From positions 1 to 64,000 of the forward strand of contig CALCUE010000016.1 of the NCBI GenBank assembly GCA_937906945.1: 64,000 nucleotides of DNA, in the 5' to 3' direction. The notes beneath the pieces were generated by a model, which searched no databases, was not told the origin of the DNA, and saw nothing but the letters and a program-made list of their open reading frames with translations. The stretch is from an uncultured Clostridia bacterium. GTDB lineage: Bacteria; Bacillota; Clostridia; Oscillospirales; Ruminococcaceae. Of the stretch, positions 16,905-24,844 are shown piece after piece. Every line of letters starts with the position of its first letter. Position 1 is the first letter of the stretch. A program made the position numbers and the translations under genes.

Positions 16905-17996
16905 TTATTCTATTGTTTCCAGAAAATCTTTGTCCTTTGGCGTATCGACATCCATCAGCTCGTACGGATCTTCCACCTCAAAAAAGCGGACCTTTCCGGC
17001 ATATCGTTTCAGAAGAAGCTGACCGCCCTCGCCTTTTGGCAGGGACTTTAATTCTTCCCGGCACCCGTTCGGAAAATACACCGGCGCTCCCACCCGCTCT
17101 TTGGAAGCGGTACGCCAGATCCTTTCCGGTTCCCGCGCCACGCAAAGCATCATCGCCCGGACCGTCTCCGCTCGCAGCCTCGGCTGATCCGCCGGGCAAA
17201 ACAGAATTCCGTCCACCGTGCCCAACGCCTCTGTTCCAAGGCGTACCGTATCGTTCTTATCGGGGAAATGATGGACAACAGCGGTCACGCCCTTTTCCCG
17301 GCAAAGAGCGGCCACATCCTCATACCGGGTCACAGCGACCCGCTCCGCAAAAACAGCCTCCGTTGCCTCCAGCACCGATTGAATCATCGGTTTTCCGTGA
17401 AAGGGTTCCATCAGCTTATTGCCGCCGAACCGTTTCCCGAAGCCGGACGCCATGATAACACAGCCGAAATTCCCAAAAGGTCGGTCCAGATCAACAACAA
17501 AAACGTCGTCCCGGGAAAGCAGTTTTTTTAAAAACAGCGTGTCCTGTTTTCGTATCACCGCCAGAAGATGTTTCTTTTCCATCAAACGAAAAACCGCCTC
17601 TTGGTACGTTAGCTCCGTTTCTTCCAGATAGCCGATCTCATCGAGAGAGACCCATTCGCTGTCGGCTTTTTCACAGCGCCTCAGCGCCGGGACTCCAAAA
17701 TCTTGAAATCCGGCGTCGATCGGCGTCATTTTATTTTCCATTCCCGGAAGATCGGGATCATAACGCCCGATCGTCGCTTCCTTTCCCGTTCCATTCTCCC
17801 GAAGAAGCACTCGTTTCCCTTTTTCCGCCGTTGTGGTAAGACCGGGAAAATCATTTCCTCCCAACGCCTGAAAAAGAGTTGTCTTTCCGCTGCCGCGGCT
17901 TCCGGTAAGAAGCAGATGGCGTTTTTCGCTATTTTGAAAAGAAGTCCAAATACAGCTCGCGGTTAGCCTCGACGCAGGCGTTTCGATAGCCTTCAT
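16905..17996 (-). CDS. NTPase_1-like P-loop domain fused to MocA-type cytidylyltransferase
   Basis: About 363 residues from the ATG at 17996. The N-terminal half has a P-loop (TGSRGSGKTTL) and DEIGYLE (Walker B), and resembles NTPase_1/THEP1 or YqeC-like NTPases. The C-terminal half is a nucleotidyltransferase: IMASGFGKRFGGNKL, FCPADQPRL and ELMDVDTPKD, as in MocA/MobA-like molybdenum cofactor cytidylyltransferases. The expected role is to make the cytosine-dinucleotide cofactor for molybdenum hydroxylases. The start is uncertain: it overlaps modE by 68 bases and the RBS is poor; a shorter non-ATG start near the modE stop is possible. It is last in the ABC-modE operon, with its target enzymes divergently encoded. 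Confidence 0.85.
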   Translation of the reverse strand: MKAIETPASRLTASCIWTSFQNSEKRHLLLTGSRGSGKTTLFQALGGNDFPGLTTTAEKGKRVLLRENGTGKEATIGRYDPDLPGMENKMTPIDAGFQDFGVPALRRCEKADSEWVSLDEIGYLEETELTYQEAVFRLMEKKHLLAVIRKQDTLFLKKLLSRDDVFVVDLDRPFGNFGCVIMASGFGKRFGGNKLMEPFHGKPMIQSVLEATEAVFAERVAVTRYEDVAALCREKGVTAVVHHFPDKNDTVRLGTEALGTVDGILFCPADQPRLRAETVRAMMLCVAREPERIWRTASKERVGAPVYFPNGCREELKSLPKGEGGQLLLKRYAGKVRFFEVEDPYELMDVDTPKDKDFLETIE

Positions 17997-18264
17997 AGCG
18001 CTCCATCCACTCCTTTCCTTTGGCGGTAAGGCGGCTTCCGCCGCCGGAAACTCCACCGGTCATCCGTTCCAGAAAGGGAAACCCCAACGCTTCCTCCGCC
18101 TGTCGTACCAGTTTCAGCGCCTTGGTATAGGCCATGCCCATGGATTGGGCCGCTTTGTGAAGGGAACCCGTTTCCTCCACCGCCAGAAGAAGGCGGTAAG
18201 GTCCTTCCCCAAAAAATTTTTCCCGTTTTTCATCAACAAAAATGATGCGGGTCAGCGCTTCCAT
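17929..18264 (-). CDS. modE: ModE-type winged helix regulator (DNA-binding domain only)
   Basis: A 111-residue protein with the ModE/LysR-like helix-turn-helix ETGSLHKAAQSMGMAYTKALKLV (written here in part) followed by the wing GGVSGGGSRLTAKG, typical of ModE N-termini. The C-terminal Mop domains that bind molybdate in E. coli ModE are absent, so metal sensing must occur elsewhere or in a different way. It overlaps the end of the ABC ATPase gene by 32 bases, implying translational coupling. The operon's own promoter carries a ModE-like palindrome, so autoregulation is likely. Confidence 0.88.
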   Translation of the reverse strand: MEALTRIIFVDEKREKFFGEGPYRLLLAVEETGSLHKAAQSMGMAYTKALKLVRQAEEALGFPFLERMTGGVSGGGSRLTAKGKEWMERYEGYRNACVEANRELYLDFFSK

Positions 18265-19054
18265 GGTCCGCCTCCTTCAATAGTACCCATTGTTTTTCTC
18301 CCGCTTTATTTTCACACTGTGCCACACTTAACGCGCCGTAAATCGTCCGAAGTTTTTCTTCCGTTTCTTCCAAAGAATCGGTTTTTGGAAAAATCGTTCC
18401 GGCGATCATTCCCTCTTTTAATAGTAGTAACCGGTCACAGCTGTTCAGCGCCAGTTGCGGATCGTGAAGCGTCACCAAAGCGCCCCGGCGATTTTCCGTC
18501 ACCCAATTTCTCACCAGTTCCATCAGTCGGTAGCGTCCTCCGAAATCCAAGGCGCTTTCCGGCTCATCCAAAAAGAGCATTTTTCCGCCATCTACCAAGG
18601 TCCGCGCCAAAACGCATAGCTGTTTTTGTCCTTCGCTCAGTGTCTGGAAATCCGCGTCAGTCCAATCGCCGAGTCCCACTCGTTCCAACGCTTCCGTCGC
18701 TTTCCGCTTCATGGTCCGATCGGGGTATTCAAGCCACTTTAGTCTTGGGTTAAAGCCCATCAGCACCACGTCACGGGCGGAAATGGACAGCGAAAGGCCG
18801 CTTTTTTGCGGCACATAATGACAAAGCCCCGCCATTTTTTTAGGGGAAAGCGTTTTCAGATTTTCCCCATCCAGAAAAGCTTCTCCTTTGTGAGGCAAAA
18901 TCTCGCAAAGAGCCTTCAAAAGTGTCGTTTTTCCACATCCGTTGGCTCCTAAAATACCCAAAATCGTTCCTTCCTCAAGAGAAAAAGAAATATCTCTCAG
19001 GATGTTTTCGCTTCCATAGCTGACAGAAAAATGACGAATTTCCAAAAAACTCAT
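18233..19054 (-). CDS. ABC transporter ATPase, BtuD/FecE type (putative molybdate/tungstate)
   Basis: A 273-residue protein with Walker A GANGCGKTT, Q-loop VPQKSGLSL, signature LSEGQKQL, Walker B LFLDEP and switch His (TLHDPQ). The type belongs to type II importers for cobalamin, siderophores and, in Haemophilus MolBCA, molybdate. The ATG at 19054 overlaps the permease stop (GGATGA). Substrate is inferred from the modE, mocA and ModE-box context, not from the protein itself. Confidence 0.9.
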   Translation of the reverse strand: MSFLEIRHFSVSYGSENILRDISFSLEEGTILGILGANGCGKTTLLKALCEILPHKGEAFLDGENLKTLSPKKMAGLCHYVPQKSGLSLSISARDVVLMGFNPRLKWLEYPDRTMKRKATEALERVGLGDWTDADFQTLSEGQKQLCVLARTLVDGGKMLFLDEPESALDFGGRYRLMELVRNWVTENRRGALVTLHDPQLALNSCDRLLLLKEGMIAGTIFPKTDSLEETEEKLRTIYGALSVAQCENKAGEKQWVLLKEADHGSADPHHFC

Positions 19055-20052
19055 CCGTTTTCCCTCCTTCCGACGACCAGAAGGATCAAAAACGGTGCTC
19101 CCAGAAGGCTCGTAAAGATACTGATCGGAAGTTCCGTCTGTGCCACGCTTCGAGCGAGAATATCCGCGCCGCAGAGAAGCACGCCTCCAAAAAGTCCGGC
19201 CAGAAGCATTGTTTTTATTCCATTTTCCTTGATCAAAAGTCGGGCGCCATGTGGCGCCAAAAGGCCGATGAAGCTGATAAGGCCTGTCAGACTGACGACC
19301 GCCGAAACCGCCAACGTCGCTGTTCCTAATACAGCGAGACGGGTTTTCCCGACGGAAACGCCCAGCATCCGGGCTTCTCCCTCTTCCGTCGAGAGAAGAA
19401 GGGTCTGGCGATGGAGCAAAAACAAAACGGCCACACAGAGAACGCAAAGGAATAGATTCCCGCCAACACGATAGGCGCTGATGTCACTTAAGCTTCCCAT
19501 GATCCAATACTCAATGGACGCCAGCTCCTTTTCCGGGTCCGCCATCAATTTCAGCGCCATCAAAGCGGTCTGCGCCAAAGCGTGTACGGCGATGCCCGCT
19601 AAAACGATGGTGCTCTTTTTTTCTCCCCGGTCCAAAGCCGACAGCCCTAAAGCGAGCAAAACCGCCAAAATCGCTCCCGCGAAAGCCGAAAGCGTCACCG
19701 CTACGGTCCCGCTCAGAAACAGGATTCCGACGGCGGCTCCGGCGCTGGCTCCCGAGGAAACACCGATGATATCCGGTGAAGCCAAAGGGTTGCGGAAAAC
19801 CGTCTGATAGACAAACCCGCAAACCCCGAGCACAAAACCGCCCAGGACCGCTGTAATCGTTCTTCCCAACCGCAAAGTGGTAAACACCCTCCATGCCATT
19901 GGATCACCGCTCTTGATTGCTTCCCAGGAAAGCGGATATTTCCCGACAAACAGACTGAACACTGCCAACCCCAGAAGGGTCGCCGCTCCGAAAATCAGCC
20001 AGATTTTAGTTTTCGCTGTAGATAAATCCGTAGAATGTTTCATAAAACTCAT
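19051..20052 (-). CDS. ABC transporter permease, FecCD/BtuC type
   Basis: About 333 residues with 9-10 spans. Family motifs include LRLGRTITAVLGGFVLGV, the NPLASPDIIGVSSGA loop and GLISFIGLLAPHGARLL. It forms the membrane channel with the ATPase encoded next. The start overlaps the binding-protein gene by about 47 bases; the ATG at 20052 is preferred over a TTG just upstream. A weak own RBS suggests coupling. Confidence 0.92.
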   Translation of the reverse strand: MSFMKHSTDLSTAKTKIWLIFGAATLLGLAVFSLFVGKYPLSWEAIKSGDPMAWRVFTTLRLGRTITAVLGGFVLGVCGFVYQTVFRNPLASPDIIGVSSGASAGAAVGILFLSGTVAVTLSAFAGAILAVLLALGLSALDRGEKKSTIVLAGIAVHALAQTALMALKLMADPEKELASIEYWIMGSLSDISAYRVGGNLFLCVLCVAVLFLLHRQTLLLSTEEGEARMLGVSVGKTRLAVLGTATLAVSAVVSLTGLISFIGLLAPHGARLLIKENGIKTMLLAGLFGGVLLCGADILARSVAQTELPISIFTSLLGAPFLILLVVGRRENG

Positions 20053-21073
20053 CAATAATTTGGTCTCTCTGTTCCTCTGGAACCGTCTCTTCGTGCAGTA
20101 CGGATGCCAGCCATACCGAACCCAGAATTCCGCCGGGCACCGGGCTGTCCCAGGCTTCCGCTTTATTCAGCATTTGAACGACCTGTCCCTCTTTTACCGC
20201 TTTGCAATCCGCGAGGTTCTTGTCGTTCATCACGTCCTCCACCGAATAGGACGCGTCGGACGCCAGAACGATGTAATCGGGATCCCATGCTAAAAGCTGT
20301 TCATAGCTCACTTCTACCCAATAGCTGTCCTCGATCTCTTTCGCGACGTTCTGTCCGCCGGCTCTTTCGATCATGGACGACTGATACATTTCGGCACCGG
20401 CTGTGGAAAGAAGCGAGGAGTTTCCGGCCATATAGACCAGCGGATTATTATCATCCCCGGATACCGCTTTTTCCAAGCCCTGTTTTTGTGTTTCAAGAAA
20501 GTTCAGAAGCTCTTCGCCCCGTTCTTCCGCTCCCATCACTTTCGCCAGAAGCGCGATCATTTCTTCCAGTTGCTCCTGGGTCTCCGGGTTGACGAGGAGA
20601 ACCTTCATTCCAAGGCTTTCCAGCGTTTCCACCACGTTTTTCAGTTTGATCGGCAGAATAACAAGATCCGGTTCCAAAGCGGCGCAGCCTTCCAGATCGA
20701 ATTCTTTCGCCGTTCCTACGCTCGGAAGCTCGATCAGTTCCGGCGCCGCCAAAGAATAGATCGGTCTTTTGTCCGCTTTTGCCTCGATGCCGACCAATTT
20801 TTCCTTCTGCCCAAGAGCGATCAGGGCGCTGCTGGAAATATAATAGCCGGAAACGATTTTTTCCGGTTGTTCCTCAATGACGACTTCCCGACCGGCGCCA
20901 TCCGTCACCGTCATCGGATAGGCGCTGACTTCTTCCGGTTGAACCGCTTCCGATACCACCGTTTCCGGCTTCGGATCCGGCGTCGGTTCCCATTCTTCCA
21001 CCGGTTTATTTCCACAGGCCGCTAAAGAAAGGACCATACAAAGCGCCAAAATAAAGGCAATTATTTTTTTCAT
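20006..21073 (-). CDS. Substrate-binding lipoprotein of the type II ABC importer
   Basis: A 355-residue protein with a lipoprotein signal peptide (lipobox LAAC, Cys20), an acidic linker, then a periplasmic-binding-protein fold: VTDGAGREVVIEEQPEKIV, AALEPDLVILP, and a C-terminal lobe with LAWDPDYIVL. This is the BtuF/FhuD/MolA class. Molybdate or tungstate is the inferred ligand because of the ModE box over its promoter. GGAGGA precedes the ATG and overlaps one arm of that box. Confidence 0.9.
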   Translation of the reverse strand: MKKIIAFILALCMVLSLAACGNKPVEEWEPTPDPKPETVVSEAVQPEEVSAYPMTVTDGAGREVVIEEQPEKIVSGYYISSSALIALGQKEKLVGIEAKADKRPIYSLAAPELIELPSVGTAKEFDLEGCAALEPDLVILPIKLKNVVETLESLGMKVLLVNPETQEQLEEMIALLAKVMGAEERGEELLNFLETQKQGLEKAVSGDDNNPLVYMAGNSSLLSTAGAEMYQSSMIERAGGQNVAKEIEDSYWVEVSYEQLLAWDPDYIVLASDASYSVEDVMNDKNLADCKAVKEGQVVQMLNKAEAWDSPVPGGILGSVWLASVLHEETVPEEQRDQIIDEFYETFYGFIYSEN

Positions 21074-21084
21074 TTTTTCATCCT

Positions 21085-21110
21085 CCGTTATATTCGCAAA
21101 GATATAACGG
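21085..21110. promoter_or_regulatory. ModE-box-like operator
   Basis: A perfect inverted repeat with 9-base arms (CCGTTATAT / ATATAACGG) and an 8-base spacer. As I recall, the E. coli ModE consensus is CGNTATATA-N6-TATATAACG; the site here agrees at all but one base of each half and has the same 24-bp length. It covers the start-site region of the binding-protein promoter and part of its RBS, the right place for repression when metal is plentiful. Confidence 0.85.
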
Positions 21111-21111
21111 T

Positions 21112-21140
21112 ATTATAGCATTTTGTCTTTACAAAAGCAA
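21112..21140 (-). promoter_or_regulatory. Promoter of the ABC-modE-mocA operon
   Basis: On the minus strand: TTGCTT (21140-21135), 17 bases, TATAAT (21117-21112). The ModE-like palindrome begins 1 base after the -10 element. Confidence 0.8.
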
Positions 21141-21155
21141 CCGGAACCATTAAAA

Positions 21156-21180
21156 TATAATTAGGTAAATATTTTTTACC
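21156..21180 (+). promoter_or_regulatory. Molybdenum hydroxylase operon -10 with 17-bp palindrome
   Basis: TATAAT at 21156-21161 has no recognisable -35 at 16-18 bases. Immediately after it is GGTAAA-TATTT-TTTACC (21164-21180), a perfect 6+5+6 dyad differing from the ModE box. It is placed like an operator over the transcription start; the missing -35 suggests dependence on an activator. Confidence 0.6.
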
Positions 21181-21208
21181 ATCACGCAACGCAGAGGAGA
21201 AAATATTT

Positions 21209-22009
21209 ATGATTACCATTCAAAACTATGTTCGGGCGCAAAGTTTGGAGGAAGCCTATCAGCTTAACCAAAAACGGGCAAACCGCGTTGTCGGCGGTAT
21301 GCTCTGGCTGAAAATGAGTTCCGCTTCCGTTCAAACCGCCATTGATCTTTGCGACCTCGGACTTGATACCATCGAAGAGAGCAAAGATCAATTTTCCATC
21401 GGCGCCATGGCAACGCTTCGCCAGTTGGAACAGCACGAAGGCCTTGCCTTCTACACCGGCGGAGCTGTGGAAAAAGCTCTCACGCCCATCGTCGGCGTCC
21501 AGTTTCGCAACATGGCGACCGTTGGCGGAAGCCTTTGGGGCCGGTTCGGTTTTTCCGACGTCCTGACGCTTTTTCTTGCCATGGATAGCTATGTGGAGCT
21601 TTATAAAGGCGGTGTCATTCCCTTGGAGGAATTTGTTTCCCGCAAGCGGGACAACGATATTTTGGTCCGTCTGATCGTCAAAAAAGTCCCCGGTCAGTTT
21701 GTTTATGATGCTTTCCGTGCTCAGCGTACCGATCTTCCCGTGCTCAACTGTGCCGTTTCCAGCCTGAATGGTGAGATCCGGGCCGTCATCGGAGCTCGTC
21801 CCTCCAAAGGCGTCATCATCCGGGATACCAAAGGTTTACTCAGCGATGGGATCACGGAAGAATCCGTCGAAGCTTTCGCTGATTTTGTCGCTTCTTCGGT
21901 ACGAACCTCGTCCAACTCCCGGGGCAGTGCCGCCTATCGTACCCACCTCATTCGGGTACTTATCCAACGAAATCTGCCGCAATTAGGAGGAAATCACGAT
22001 GGAAATTAA
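21209..22009 (+). CDS. Molybdenum hydroxylase FAD-binding subunit
   Basis: A 266-residue protein of the CoxM/XdhB FAD domain family. It has RANRVVGGMLWLKM near the N-terminus, the FAD loop FRNMATVGGSLWGRF (about residues 98-112) and a C-terminal CO-dehydrogenase-flavoprotein-like domain. It passes electrons from the Fe-S subunit to its acceptor. It is first gene of a three-gene operon; the next ATG lies inside its last codons (overlap of 11 bases). Confidence 0.93.
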   Translation: MITIQNYVRAQSLEEAYQLNQKRANRVVGGMLWLKMSSASVQTAIDLCDLGLDTIEESKDQFSIGAMATLRQLEQHEGLAFYTGGAVEKALTPIVGVQFRNMATVGGSLWGRFGFSDVLTLFLAMDSYVELYKGGVIPLEEFVSRKRDNDILVRLIVKKVPGQFVYDAFRAQRTDLPVLNCAVSSLNGEIRAVIGARPSKGVIIRDTKGLLSDGITEESVEAFADFVASSVRTSSNSRGSAAYRTHLIRVLIQRNLPQLGGNHDGN

Positions 22010-22454
22010 ACTGACTCTCAATGGACGCCTCATCACGGACTCCGTTGAACCCGATACGCTCCTCCTCGATTTTGTCCGTGCTCACGGCTGCTATAGCGTA
22101 AAACGTGGCTGTGAAACGGCGAACTGTGGGCTCTGCACCGTGCTCATGGATGGAAAACCCATTCTCTCCTGCTCCATGCTGGCTGTCCGTACCGCCGGTC
22201 ATACCATCCAAACGTTGGAAGGTCTTCAGGATGAAGCCCGGGAATTCGTGGAATTCATCGCCGACCAGGGTGCCGACCAATGCGGCTTCTGCAACCCCGG
22301 TTTCGTGATGAATACCATCGCTCTGCTTCGGGAAAACCCCGATCCCACCGATGACGAGATCCGTGCTTTTCTTTGCGGCAACCTTTGCCGCTGCTCCGGC
22401 TATGACGGTCAGCTTCGTGGCATCCGGAATTTTCTGAACAGCCGGAAAGGTTAA
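21999..22454 (+). CDS. Molybdenum hydroxylase 2Fe-2S subunit
   Basis: A 151-residue protein. The plant-type ferredoxin cluster is in GCETANCGLCTVL (with a fourth Cys at SCSM) and the second, helical 2Fe-2S domain has QCGFCNPG and LCRCSGY. This is the complete small subunit of xanthine dehydrogenase/aldehyde oxidase-type enzymes. AGGAGG precedes the ATG, which overlaps the FAD gene. Confidence 0.96.
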   Translation: MEIKLTLNGRLITDSVEPDTLLLDFVRAHGCYSVKRGCETANCGLCTVLMDGKPILSCSMLAVRTAGHTIQTLEGLQDEAREFVEFIADQGADQCGFCNPGFVMNTIALLRENPDPTDDEIRAFLCGNLCRCSGYDGQLRGIRNFLNSRKG

Positions 22455-22464
22455 GGAGGACGCT

Positions 22465-24762
22465 ATGGAACAGAACGATTATCGCTATATCAACCACTCT
22501 CCCCGAAAAAAAGACTCGATGCAGCTTTTGCTCGGCAAGCCGCTTTTCACCGAGGATATTATTCCGAAAGACACTCTTGTCATTAAACTCCTTCGGAGCC
22601 CGCATCCCAACGCCACCGTGGAATCCATCAACACCGCCATCGCAAAAAAAGTCCCCGGCGTTGTGGATATCTATACCTGGGAGGACGTTCCGACCCAGCG
22701 TTTTTCCAACGCCGGACAAACCTATCCGGAACCTTCGCCCTATGACCACCTGCTCATCGACCGTCATGTCCGCTATGTGGGCGACGTCGTCGCCATCATC
22801 GCGGCGGAAACGGAAAAAGCGGCCCTCAAAGCCATGAAACTCATCAAGGTCGAATACGACGTTCTGGAACCGGTTCTGGATTACCATACCGCTAAAGACG
22901 GCCCCATTCTCGTCCATCCGGAGGAGGATTGGTCCCAGAAATGCCCCATGGGCGGCGATAACAAGCGCAATTTGGTCGCCACCGGTGATTGTTCCGATGG
23001 TGACGTGGACGCCGTTTTGGCCGACTGCGACGTGGTCATCGACCGCACCTATCACACCAAAGCCTATAACCAGTGCATGATGGAAACTTTCCGCACCTAC
23101 GCGGAACCGGACCGCTACGGACGTCTTCATATAATCTCTTCCACTCAGATTCCCTTCCATTGCCGCCGCATCATCGCCAACGCCCTCGGTATTCCGAAAA
23201 GCCAGGTCCGTGTGGAAAAACCGCGGATCGGCGGCGGTTTCGGCGCCAAACAGACCTCCGTTACCGAAGTCTATCCGGCTTTCGTCACCATGAAAACCGG
23301 CCGTCCTTCCAAACTGACTCTCACCCGGGAGGAGACCTTCTACGCCGGTTCTCCCCGTCATGAAATGGAACTTCACGTTCGTCTCGGCGCCAGTAAAGAA
23401 GGCAAGATCCGTGCCATCGACCTTTACACCCTCTCCAACACCGGCGCCTACGGCGACCACGGTCCGACGACCGTCGGCCTTTCCGCTCATAAATCCATTC
23501 CGCTTTATACCGGCTCTCTGGAAGCTTTCCGCTTTAGCTATGACGTGGTCTATACCAACCACCAGGCCGCCGGCGCTTACCGTGGCTATGGCGCCACCCA
23601 GGGCATTTTCGCCATCGAGACCGCCGTCAATGAACTGGCCGAAAAGCTCGATATGGACCCTACCGTTCTCCGTGATCAGTGTATGGTCAAAGAGGGCATG
23701 ATCATGCCCTCCAACTACAACGAGCCGTGCAACGCCTGCGCGTTGGATCGCTGCATGGAACATTGCCGGAAGCTGTTCCATTGGGATGAAAAATATCCAG
23801 TCCGCGATATGGGCAACGGAAAAGTCCGTGCCGCCGGTGTGGCTATGGCCATGCAAGGCTCCAGTATCTCCAATGTGGACGTCGGCTCGGCCACCGTCCG
23901 CCTCAATGACGGCGGCGCCTACCAGCTGATCATCGGCGCCTCCGATATGGGAACCGGCTGTGACACCACCCTTTCCCAGGTTGTCGCCGAATGTATGAAC
24001 TGTGCTTTGGAGGATGTCTCCGTCTTCGGCGCCGATACCGATATTTCACCTTATGACTCCGGCTCCTACGCCTCTTCCACCATGTACCTCACCGGCAAAG
24101 CGGTCCAGAACGCCTGCGAAGACCTCAAAGGCAAGCTCTGCGCCATCGCCGCCGGTATGATCGGTTGTGAGGCCGACGAAGTTGCCTTCGACGGCAAGAC
24201 CTTCCGCCGTTCCAATGGCGAAGAATCCGTCACCCTCGCTGACGTCGCCACCAAAACCCAGGCCAACAACAGCCTTGTCGCCGAGGCGACGGCGACCCTC
24301 AGTTCTCCCTATTCCCCGCCGCCTTTCATGGTCGGTATGGCGGAGATCGAACTGGATAAGGCCACCGGTCTTGTGACCGTTCTGGATTACGCCACCGTCG
24401 TTGACTGCGGCATCCCGATCAACCCGAACCTTGTTCGGGTCCAGACCGAGGGCGGTCTGGTGCAGGGCATCGGCCATACGCTGATGGAGAACGTCACCTA
24501 TGACGCCAAAGGCAAACCCATCGAATCCAACTTCCTGCAATACAAAATCCCGACCCGTCTTGATGTCAACCAACTCCAGGTGGAATTCGAGAACAGCTAC
24601 GAGCCTCGTGGTCCGTTCGGTGCCAAATCCATCGGCGAGATCGTCATCAACACCCCGGCTCCGGCTATCGTTCACGCCATCTATCGGGCGACCGGCATCT
24701 GGCACCGGGAAATTCCGGTCACGCCGGAACAGATCGTCTTTGGAAAACCGGACAAAGAATAA
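22465..24762 (+). CDS. Molybdenum hydroxylase molybdopterin-binding subunit
   Basis: A 765-residue large subunit. It has the N-terminal hammerhead domain (LRSPHPNATVESI), GGGFGAKQ for cofactor contact, AGAYRGYGATQG, and the C-terminal PFGAKSIGE whose Glu is the catalytic base position. The substrate (xanthine, another purine or an N-heterocycle) is not determinable by eye. AAGGAGG precedes the ATG 10 bases after the Fe-S subunit stop. Confidence 0.95.
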   Translation: MEQNDYRYINHSPRKKDSMQLLLGKPLFTEDIIPKDTLVIKLLRSPHPNATVESINTAIAKKVPGVVDIYTWEDVPTQRFSNAGQTYPEPSPYDHLLIDRHVRYVGDVVAIIAAETEKAALKAMKLIKVEYDVLEPVLDYHTAKDGPILVHPEEDWSQKCPMGGDNKRNLVATGDCSDGDVDAVLADCDVVIDRTYHTKAYNQCMMETFRTYAEPDRYGRLHIISSTQIPFHCRRIIANALGIPKSQVRVEKPRIGGGFGAKQTSVTEVYPAFVTMKTGRPSKLTLTREETFYAGSPRHEMELHVRLGASKEGKIRAIDLYTLSNTGAYGDHGPTTVGLSAHKSIPLYTGSLEAFRFSYDVVYTNHQAAGAYRGYGATQGIFAIETAVNELAEKLDMDPTVLRDQCMVKEGMIMPSNYNEPCNACALDRCMEHCRKLFHWDEKYPVRDMGNGKVRAAGVAMAMQGSSISNVDVGSATVRLNDGGAYQLIIGASDMGTGCDTTLSQVVAECMNCALEDVSVFGADTDISPYDSGSYASSTMYLTGKAVQNACEDLKGKLCAIAAGMIGCEADEVAFDGKTFRRSNGEESVTLADVATKTQANNSLVAEATATLSSPYSPPPFMVGMAEIELDKATGLVTVLDYATVVDCGIPINPNLVRVQTEGGLVQGIGHTLMENVTYDAKGKPIESNFLQYKIPTRLDVNQLQVEFENSYEPRGPFGAKSIGEIVINTPAPAIVHAIYRATGIWHREIPVTPEQIVFGKPDKE

Positions 24763-24771
24763 AAAAAGACA

Positions 24772-24840
24772 AAGGTCCGAGGCGAATGCCTCGGACCTTT
24801 GCTGTAAAAAAGCGGTTGCCTCCCGGCAGCCGCTTTTTTA
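24772..24840. terminator. Double terminator between hydroxylase and pilus operons
   Basis: Two adjacent hairpins. AAAGGTCCGAGGC / GCCTCGGACCTTT is at 24774-24803. A second one, AAAAAAGCGGTTGC / GCAGCCGCTTTTTT, is at about 24807-24840. The second has A and T tracts on either side and can serve both converging operons. Confidence 0.88.
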
Positions 24841-24844
24841 TTAT

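Noticed and set aside
18233..21073. Annotation as an iron-siderophore or cobalamin importer
   Set aside because: The protein families permit it, but modE, the mocA fusion and the ModE box over the promoter make molybdate or tungstate more likely. Not excluded by sequence alone.
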